Below are positions 1 through 4,873 of a stretch of DNA of 7,490 nt, one piece after another. Location of the stretch: the NCBI GenBank assembly GCA_024691065.1, contig JAILOA010000157.1, positions 1-7,490 of the forward strand, in the 5' to 3' direction. Position 1 is the first letter of the stretch, and every line of letters begins with the position of its first letter. The DNA comes from Lachnospiraceae bacterium. Lineage in GTDB: Bacteria > Bacillota > Clostridia > Lachnospirales > Lachnospiraceae. A program made the position numbers and the translations under genes. The notes under the pieces were generated by a model. The model was given only the letters and a program-made list of their open reading frames with translations, did no database searches and had not been told where the DNA came from.

Positions 1-195
1 ACTAATTTCAGCTGTTCCGTCCTCTAACACAGTATATTTATAATCCCCACTGATTATTTCCTCTGAAGCAGTCTCTTCCGCAACAGCTACCTTACTTGTA
101 CGGTCCCCTACAAAATCTCCGATTCCCGGGATACCAGTAAATGTCATTGCTAATGCTGTTACAAAACATGTTGCTAACTTTGTTATTTTTCTCAT
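1..195 (-). CDS. N-terminus of a secreted protein, probably BspA-like leucine-rich-repeat (partial, runs off the left edge)
   Basis: Sixty-five codons are visible and the gene continues beyond base 1. The protein begins MRKITKLATCFVTALAMTF, a signal peptide with a basic n-region and hydrophobic core. A likely signal-peptidase I site is AVA|E after residue 39. The mature start holds a short acidic stretch and then GDYKYTVLEDGTAEIS at residues 50-65. This matches the first strand motif (Y-x-V-L-x-D-G-T-x-E-I) that commonly precedes LRR_5/BspA-type leucine-rich repeats in Clostridia surface proteins, but no LRR unit lies inside the window. The start is fixed by a strong Shine-Dalgarno AGGGAGGGA five to six bases upstream (201-210). 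The gene is separated from the thuA-like gene by a terminator and about 370 bp, so it is probably its own transcription unit. Secretion is well supported; the LRR assignment rests on one short motif. Confidence 0.65.
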   Translation of the reverse strand, partial: MRKITKLATCFVTALAMTFTGIPGIGDFVGDRTSKVAVAEETASEEIISGDYKYTVLEDGTAEIS

Positions 196-200
196 TCTAA

Positions 201-222
201 ATCCCTCCCTAGAATAATTATA
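201..222 (-). promoter_or_regulatory. Shine-Dalgarno and TATAAT box of the partial secreted-protein gene
   Basis: On the minus strand AGGGAGGGA (201-210) precedes the ATG at 195 with good spacing and decides that start. A perfect TATAAT lies at 222-217, with a TTGTAA at 247-242 (four of six consensus matches, 19-bp spacer). If that box is used, the leader would be only about 15 nt and would begin at the ribosome site, so the true promoter may lie further upstream in the AT-rich gap. Confidence 0.4.
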
Positions 223-560
223 AAAAAATGCATAATTACAGTTACAAATAAAATTTTCAATGTTCATGCTTATTTATAACAATCTCCATTTATCTCATTA
301 TTGGTATTAATCTGTGAACTACTCATTAAAATGAATAACAAGTAGTTTCTCTTTAGTATCCTAAAGATTATTATAACTCCTATGCAATTAAACTAACATT
401 ATAATATTTCTTTAAAAGCGATTAATTGTTTCTATTATAGCACTACCCTCCCCGATTTTTCAAGTGTTTTCGCTACTATCTGTAATATTTAACCTGAGTT
501 ATATTATATCCCATATAATATTGTACTATCTTGATTTTTAATGGAATAATTTTTTATAAT
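223..560. other. Non-coding AT-rich gap; no gene seen
   Basis: No open frame with a ribosome site is visible on either strand. Short ATG-initiated frames, for example from 261 on the plus strand (about 16 codons), lack a Shine-Dalgarno. The stretch holds the upstream region of the partial left-hand gene and one AT-only inverted repeat (501-521). I see no tRNA, riboswitch-like fold or insertion-sequence end. Confidence 0.6.
501..521. repeat. AT-only perfect inverted repeat, 9-bp arms
   Basis: ATATTATAT at 501-509 and ATATAATAT at 513-521 are exact reverse complements separated by CCC. There is no adjacent T-tract suited to a terminator. It could be an operator for the left-hand gene, though it lies some 300 bp from that start, or chance in AT-rich DNA. 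Confidence 0.35.
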
Positions 561-620
561 ATATATAAAACGACCACCATTGATATAATCCAAATTCTAA
601 TCATACCAACAGTGGTCGTT
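561..620 (-). terminator. Long-stem intrinsic terminator after the thuA-like gene (copy A)
   Basis: Read on the minus strand, the arm at 620-600 pairs with the arm at 589-569 over 21 consecutive positions. Four are G·U wobbles and none is a mismatch; the loop has ten bases (599-590). The stem ends in TTTT followed by an alternating AT tail. It begins 21 bases after the stop codon at 642. On the plus strand the four wobbles would become A·C mismatches, so the structure is oriented for minus-strand RNA. The sequence is nearly the same as the terminator at 4746-4800. Confidence 0.85.
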
Positions 621-641
621 CACACATTATATTTCTCTTTA

Positions 642-1283
642 TTAATCCCTCTCACACCATTTTACAGCATTTTTCATTATTTTTACAAATCCGTCCGACG
701 TTAAACTTTCTGTCGTATGACCCGGTGTAAAGCAGCAAATCCTCCCTTTACCATATTCACTAACCCATAAGCCCGGTTGTGTCCCATACTTAGAGACTGT
801 ATTTGCCAAAATAGTCACCTTATCTTCATCAACAATTTTCATATGATAATGCTCATCTATAACCGGCAAAGTAAAGCTATCAACCCCTTCTGTTACAGGA
901 TGTGACTTAATTATATCCACCTTTAATTCACATTGTTCGGGATGAGTAATAAATACAGCATGTGTAAGATTTTTAACTATTTTATGGTCCTCCGGCAGAT
1001 TTAACGTACCGGCATGAAAAGCCAAAAATCCTGTTCCGGATTCTACCATCTTTAAACAACATTCTGTCCATTTTTCATAGGTCCACATAGGAGTAGGAAT
1101 TGTATTATCTTCCAAAGGATCTTTAAATGTAACAATCAAATCCAAATCAGAATTATATAATTTTTCCGGATCATTTGAAAATATAACATTCCATTCCTCA
1201 TTATCAAAAACCTTATCCACCAATGGCTCAATTGAAGCTCCCGAATGCCAACGATCGTCAACTAAAAACAATGCATTTTTCAT
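642..1283 (-). CDS. ThuA-like domain protein (class I glutamine-amidotransferase-like fold)
   Basis: This 213-residue protein has no signal peptide and spans one ThuA-like domain, the usual length for the family. Supporting motifs in order are the early strand NALFLVDD, GFLAFHAG at 85-92, the HPVTEGV segment at 128-134, the conserved DEHYH at 143-147, and GLWVSEYGKGRICCFTPGHT at 171-190. The last is the family's typical G-x-x-W-x-x-x-x-G-x-G-R-x-x-x-x-x-x-G-H stretch. ThuA proteins are tied to trehalose and related disaccharide utilisation in rhizobia. Their chemistry is poorly defined, and the fold lacks the nucleophile of true amidotransferases. The start is supported by GAGGTG about nine bases upstream (1293-1298). 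The gene lies 65 bp after the fructosamine-kinase-family gene with no terminator between, and a strong terminator follows, so the two are probably cotranscribed. A role in sugar or glycated-metabolite handling is inference. Confidence 0.88.
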   Translation of the reverse strand: MKNALFLVDDRWHSGASIEPLVDKVFDNEEWNVIFSNDPEKLYNSDLDLIVTFKDPLEDNTIPTPMWTYEKWTECCLKMVESGTGFLAFHAGTLNLPEDHKIVKNLTHAVFITHPEQCELKVDIIKSHPVTEGVDSFTLPVIDEHYHMKIVDEDKVTILANTVSKYGTQPGLWVSEYGKGRICCFTPGHTTESLTSDGFVKIMKNAVKWCERD

Positions 1284-1348
1284 ATCCTAATCCACCTCAC
1301 TTTTACTTTCTTTACTTTACTCTATCCCCCGTAAACATCGATTTATAT

Positions 1349-2248
1349 CTATACATAATATTTAACCGTTTCCATTACTGCCGAATAATATCCACCGCCA
1401 AATAAATTAAGATGATTTAGAAGATGGTACAGATTATACAAATCCCTTCTATCTTCATATCCGGGTTCCAAAGGATTGGTAGCTTTATATGAAGCATAAA
1501 AGGCTGATGGAAATCTGCCGAATAATTCCGTCATTGCCAAATCGGCCTCTGCGTGTCCTACATAAACCGCCGGATCGATTAACCATGCCCTTCCGTCATC
1601 TCCAACTATATAATTTCCGGACCATAAGTCACCATGTAAAAGCGACGGCTTCGCAGGTTCTGTAAGATACTTTGGAAGATTGTCCAGAAGCTTTAAGCTT
1701 TTCTTAATTGCGGACCTGTCAAAATATGCTTCAGCCATCTTAAATTGATGTTCAAGCCTGCATTCACGAAAAAAATCGAGCCAGGAATCCTTCGGATCAT
1801 TAATTTGATTGGTTGCTCCTATATAATTATCTGTATCAAACCCATATTTTCCGGCACTTACAAACTGCTCTGTACTTGCCCTATGCATCTTAGCAAGACT
1901 TTGACCAAACTCCTCCCAGAATTCATCAATTCGTCTTCCCCCGGCTAAATATTCCATAGCAAGAAAAGTATGTCCCTTAGAAGTATCCGCACCTCTGAAA
2001 AGAAGCTTTGGAACATTTATTGTGCCGGTTTGGGCTATAGCATTTAAGCCAATTTCTTCTGCTATAAAAAACTTTTCGTTTTTTATAGAATTTTTCTTTA
2101 CAAATATTCTTTCACCGTTACTAAGTCTGATACACTGAGCCTCATTTATATCTCCGCCGCTTACATTTATAAAATCTAAAATTGTAACCGAATCGCCAAA
2201 ATATGATTTTATTCCCTCTTCTATGCTATTAGATTTACTGACAGACAT
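1349..2248 (-). CDS. Fructosamine/ketosamine-3-kinase family protein
   Basis: The 299-residue length fits the fructosamine-3-kinase family, cytosolic enzymes that phosphorylate O-3 of ketosamines (often ribulosamines or erythrulosamines in bacteria) so the sugar leaves the amine and glycation is reversed. Visible kinase landmarks are a glycine loop SGGDIN at 30-35, the ATP-lysine in IFVKKN (K51 or K52), an EE pair at 64-65 in the position of the alpha-C glutamate, the catalytic loop HGDLWSGN at 205-212 (D207, N212), and IDPAVYVGHAEADLAM at 224-239 with metal-binding D225. The C-terminal DLYNLYHLLNHLNLFGGGY (269-287) is characteristic. The glycine loop has Asp33 where many eukaryotic members carry a redox-sensitive Cys. 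The start has AAAGGGG eight bases upstream, with a TATAAT box beyond. It is first in an apparent operon with the ThuA-like gene. An aminoglycoside phosphotransferase is the main alternative but fits the C-terminal motif poorly. Confidence 0.92.
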   Translation of the reverse strand: MSVSKSNSIEEGIKSYFGDSVTILDFINVSGGDINEAQCIRLSNGERIFVKKNSIKNEKFFIAEEIGLNAIAQTGTINVPKLLFRGADTSKGHTFLAMEYLAGGRRIDEFWEEFGQSLAKMHRASTEQFVSAGKYGFDTDNYIGATNQINDPKDSWLDFFRECRLEHQFKMAEAYFDRSAIKKSLKLLDNLPKYLTEPAKPSLLHGDLWSGNYIVGDDGRAWLIDPAVYVGHAEADLAMTELFGRFPSAFYASYKATNPLEPGYEDRRDLYNLYHLLNHLNLFGGGYYSAVMETVKYYV

Positions 2249-2256
2249 CTATAAAG

Positions 2257-2287
2257 CCCCTTTCATATTCTGTGAAAAACCATTATA
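2257..2287 (-). promoter_or_regulatory. Ribosome site and -10 box of the fructosamine-kinase/ThuA operon
   Basis: A perfect TATAAT on the minus strand (2287-2282) stands 33 bases ahead of the ATG. Transcription would begin near 2275 and give a short leader holding AAAGGGG (2263-2257). The -35 region is weak: TGTAGA at 2310-2305, 17-bp spacer, three of six consensus matches. The weak -35 may mean an activator is used. Confidence 0.5.
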
Positions 2288-2317
2288 AAGCTAATCGTCT
2301 TGTTTCTACACTCATCA

Positions 2318-2346
2318 CAGTTTTCGTTCCGGAAGCAAAATAACTG
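2318..2346. repeat. Imperfect palindrome centred on TTCCGGAA upstream of the kinase promoter
   Basis: CAGTT and AACTG flank an imperfect dyad. Its core 2321-2340 reads TTTT-CG-TTCCGGAA-GC-AAAA, symmetric except for the CG/GC pairs. It is centred about 55 bp upstream of the inferred start of the kinase operon and about 50 bp after the stop of the preceding gene. A hairpin is possible, but no T-tract follows on the minus strand, so a terminator is unlikely. An operator is the more plausible reading and remains unproven. Confidence 0.35.
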
Positions 2347-2380
2347 AAAATGCACAGATAAAATTAATCTAAACCTTATC

Positions 2381-4462
2381 TCACTTAACCTTCACACTAA
2401 TCGCTTTACTCCATGCTCCGTAAACCTTGCCGTCAAAGGTATAAGCATAAGCGCGTACACGTATATAGTACCTTTTACCTTTCTTTAATTTTTTGATTAA
2501 ACAACTTGATTTATAAGTAGTTTTATACTTATTTGCCATTGAAAAGGTTTTATTCAATGCATAATTTACCTGGTAACCTGTTGCATCATCATCTGTACTA
2601 TATATAACTTTTACTTTCTTACCTTTCAATGCTTTTAGCTTTCTTATAGATATTTTTTCAACGGTAACATCGTCAGAATCATCGTTAGAATTTGAGCTGT
2701 TATTATTTGTAGTTCCGGTATTTGTACCTGTGTTTGTACCGACATTTGTTCCGGTATTTGTACCTGTGTTTGTACCGACATTTGTTCCGGTATTTCCATT
2801 TGAGGAAGAGTTACTGTTATTGGAAGTTGAAGCCTCACTTATACTCCATTTAACTGTCTTATCGGTTGTGGTTCCATCTTCCCAAACATAATCGGTTTTG
2901 TTATATAATATAACTTTTGCAGTATAATCCCCCGCCTTGATTGAGGAACCATTAGTTACAACATAATACTCTGTTGATGCAACTCCGGTCTTCTCAGTAC
3001 CATCGTAAACTAAATTGCTGACTGCTACCGGAATTGCAATTTTCTTCGGAGCAATTTTCCACGATACGGTCTTATCTTCTGTTGTTCCATCTTCCCAGCA
3101 GTACTTACTCTTATCTTTCAAAGATACTACGGCTGTATATATACCTGCATGAATAGCACTGCCATTATCCACATCATAAGCATCATTTTCATATATACCG
3201 TTTTTGCTATTTCCATCGTATACTAAACCTTCTACGGCATAAGGTATTGAAACAATGATTAACTTAATTGCTTCATTTTTTGCTGTTTCATCCGGTGTCG
3301 TAGTTTCTGTTTCTTCCGGTATCGTAGTTTCTGTTTCATCTATCACAATTGAATTCTTAATATTCCCATCTGCATCAAGTGTTACACCTTTATTAGTAAA
3401 ATACTTATAATCCGGATTAAGAAATGCAACATATTTCTTACCTTCCGTAAAACGAACATAAGAATCGGATGGCTCAGTATTATCAGCATCGAAGATATCA
3501 CCTGAAAGTGTAAATACAAGTTCAAGAGACTTGGTTGGCTTTGCATCAAACTTTGTAGTATCTCTTGTTGCCTGTCCGTTATCATCAAGACAGTTAACAA
3601 GTGAAGCTGACTTATGGCTGTCATAAGTATTAAGAAGCATAGCTGAATAGTAGTTACCTGATGTCTTCTTAACTGCAGTAGCAGCTGCAGCAGGATCATC
3701 CTTAATACCACCATTTTCAACTGTTAACTCGCCGTCAATTTTATAAACAAGCTTGTCATCGATATAAAGTTTCATATCACTGAATGTAGGTGCAAGAGCA
3801 CGAGGAATATCAGTAGTGATACCAAGTATATTAAAGATATTATTTGTGTTATTAGAACCAGCTACATAATTACCACTTGCATCAGTTGAAGGATACTTAT
3901 ATTCAGTAATATTGAAGAGATTGGCCTGATCAGCAGGTAATTCCATCTTAACTGAGTATGTACCTGCATGATCCATATAAGCATCGGTAAATGTTGCGTT
4001 AAATGCACCACCCCTTAAAAGAACTGAGGTAACATTTGTAGTTTCATCTGTCTTAGTAACGTCTCCTGTTAAACCAATATTAAATATAGGAGAATAAGCA
4101 ATTGTTTCATTAAATGTAATATCTTCTGCACTTGTGTAACCAGGAACTGTGTGACAAACAGTAATTTTCTGTGCTTCAATACCATAACCGGCCTTAACAT
4201 CACCAGCTTTAAGATTAACTGCAGAGTTATCTTCACCAGCTATTGTTTGTCCATCATACCAGCTATCACGGAAAAGCATTCTCTCTGCACACTGGAATGA
4301 AAGAAATGCTCTGTAACCACTTCTCTTAACAGTTGTACAAGGTGCAGTATCAGCTGCGCAAATAGCAAAAGCTTCAGCCTTTTTTACAGGAGCAGCAAAT
4401 GTTCCTAAAACCAAAGACGCAATGAGTACAATTACTAAAGATTTTTTAAAAGATTTTTTCAT
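2381..4462 (-). CDS. Secreted modular surface protein: novel N-terminal region, two YDG/MBG-like repeats, fibronectin-III-like C-terminus
   Basis: The 693-residue protein starts MKKSFKKSLVIVLIASLVLG, a signal peptide probably cut after AEA (31) or AFA (33). Residues 34-375 are a region I do not recognise, with several cysteines (35, 42, 58, 103, 291) and beta-rich sequence. A Thr/Glu linker (376-395) leads to two homologous bacterial Ig-like repeats of the YDG/MBG kind (about 402-470 and 475-542). Each has LVYDG, an AG-x-Y-TA turn, and WEDGTT-x-DKTV-x-W. An Asn/Gly/Thr-rich linker (543-598) precedes a Lys-rich fibronectin-III-like domain (599-693) with ATGYQVNY, LKKGKRYYIRVRAY and YGAWSKAISVKVK. 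There is no LPXTG or SLH motif. The frame stays open to an ATG at 4540, but GGGAGG eight bases before 4462 plus the signal peptide fix the later start. An adhesin or glycan-binding surface role is inferred; no catalytic motif is visible. Confidence 0.9.
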   Translation of the reverse strand: MKKSFKKSLVIVLIASLVLGTFAAPVKKAEAFAICAADTAPCTTVKRSGYRAFLSFQCAERMLFRDSWYDGQTIAGEDNSAVNLKAGDVKAGYGIEAQKITVCHTVPGYTSAEDITFNETIAYSPIFNIGLTGDVTKTDETTNVTSVLLRGGAFNATFTDAYMDHAGTYSVKMELPADQANLFNITEYKYPSTDASGNYVAGSNNTNNIFNILGITTDIPRALAPTFSDMKLYIDDKLVYKIDGELTVENGGIKDDPAAAATAVKKTSGNYYSAMLLNTYDSHKSASLVNCLDDNGQATRDTTKFDAKPTKSLELVFTLSGDIFDADNTEPSDSYVRFTEGKKYVAFLNPDYKYFTNKGVTLDADGNIKNSIVIDETETTIPEETETTTPDETAKNEAIKLIIVSIPYAVEGLVYDGNSKNGIYENDAYDVDNGSAIHAGIYTAVVSLKDKSKYCWEDGTTEDKTVSWKIAPKKIAIPVAVSNLVYDGTEKTGVASTEYYVVTNGSSIKAGDYTAKVILYNKTDYVWEDGTTTDKTVKWSISEASTSNNSNSSSNGNTGTNVGTNTGTNTGTNVGTNTGTNTGTTNNNSSNSNDDSDDVTVEKISIRKLKALKGKKVKVIYSTDDDATGYQVNYALNKTFSMANKYKTTYKSSCLIKKLKKGKRYYIRVRAYAYTFDGKVYGAWSKAISVKVK
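2712..2795 (-). repeat. Perfect 36-bp tandem repeat (2.3 copies) encoding the Asn/Gly/Thr linker
   Basis: Units 2712-2747 and 2748-2783 are identical, with twelve bases of a third at 2784-2795. Each unit encodes twelve residues (GTNVGTNTGTNT in phase) in the linker before the fibronectin-like domain. The period is a multiple of three, so gain or loss of units keeps frame. Base-perfect identity suggests recent duplication or homogenisation. Confidence 0.92.
3291..3338 (-). repeat. 24-bp direct repeat, two copies, in the Thr/Glu linker
   Basis: 3291-3314 and 3315-3338 differ at two of 24 bases and encode the two ETETT-(I/T)-PEE/PDE blocks. This is the acidic hinge between the N-terminal region and the Ig-like repeats of the 693-residue protein. 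Confidence 0.8.
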
Positions 4463-4470
4463 GTTTGAAT

Positions 4471-4477
4471 TCCTCCC
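4471..4477 (-). promoter_or_regulatory. Shine-Dalgarno that sets the start of the 693-residue protein
   Basis: Minus-strand GGGAGGA ends eight bases before the ATG at 4462. The upstream in-frame ATG at 4540 has no such site and would place 26 non-hydrophobic residues ahead of the signal peptide, so 4462 is preferred. Confidence 0.85.
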
Positions 4478-4507
4478 ATCATCAATTTTATACGTAATCA
4501 AATTCAC

Positions 4508-4554
4508 ATTATATATTTTATAATATCGATTATATAACAACTGACATCATTATA
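4508..4554 (-). promoter_or_regulatory. Candidate promoter region with three TATAAT boxes
   Basis: Perfect minus-strand TATAAT hexamers occur at 4513-4508, 4534-4529 and 4554-4549, spaced 21 and 20 bp apart. None has a good TTGACA at 16-18 bp. The region is very AT-rich, so some may be chance, but this is the expected place for the promoter of the 693-residue secreted-protein gene. The remaining gap to about 4734 holds no gene that I can see. Confidence 0.4.
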
Positions 4555-4734
4555 ACATAAAAAAACAATTTATTAAAGAAAACATTTATTTTGATTAGTA
4601 TACTGCTTTTAACAGACTGTACATTTATATAAAGCTGATATTTATATTACTTTATTTCCTGCCGGACACTTTGAGTCCTCTTTCTGAATTGAATTAAAAC
4701 CATCTGAAATAATAAACTATTTGCACTACATTTA

Positions 4735-4800
4735 ATATAAAACAAAAAACAACCACCATTGATATGATTAAATTTCTCTTATCATACCAACAGTGGTCGT
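4735..4800 (-). terminator. Long-stem intrinsic terminator after the GT80-like gene (copy B)
   Basis: On the minus strand the arm at 4800-4781 pairs with 4768-4749 over 20 consecutive positions. Four are G·U wobbles and none is a mismatch; the loop has twelve bases (4780-4769). A strong tail, TTTTTTGTTTTATATT, follows. It starts 73 bases after the stop at 4874. The 5' arm is identical to that of copy A at 600-619; the 3' arm differs at two positions (4751 and 4766 against 572 and 587), and both differences exchange G-C for G·U. Confidence 0.9.
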
Positions 4801-4873
4801 ACTTATAACCATTGTATATTATTCAAAATAATCTTTACATTAGTCAACAGAATTTAACAGTTTTCTTTAAATC

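Noticed and set aside
1223..1405. Plus-strand 60-codon frame across the kinase/ThuA gap
   Set aside because: It is antisense to two well-supported genes, has no ribosome site, and matches no family known to me.
1745..1948. Plus-strand 67-codon frame opposite the kinase gene
   Set aside because: It is antisense to conserved kinase coding sequence with no start signal.
2712..2795. 36-bp repeats considered as a CRISPR array
   Set aside because: The units are directly abutting with no unique spacers, and they lie in frame inside a coding linker.
2644..2838. Minus-strand Gln/Pro repeat frame
   Set aside because: It is an alternate frame of the 36-bp repeat linker.
3382..3720. Minus-strand 112-codon frame within the 693-residue protein gene
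   Set aside because: It is a different frame of a well-supported gene, with no start site, and its Met/Leu/Ile-rich composition is typical of shadow frames.
4463..4540. N-terminal extension of the 693-residue protein to an ATG at 4540
   Set aside because: The extension has no Shine-Dalgarno, would bury the signal peptide, and overlaps the best promoter boxes. The start at 4462 has GGGAGG at good spacing.
4664..4678. Imperfect palindrome GGACACTTTGAGTCC
   Set aside because: It pairs only six of seven bases with a mismatch inside the arm, and has no T-tract or promoter alignment. It is too weak to call.
567..4800. The two hairpins considered as terminal inverted repeats of a mobile element spanning 620-4750
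   Set aside because: Both copies are in the same orientation, each is an internal hairpin next to a stop codon, and no transposase or target-site duplication is visible between them.
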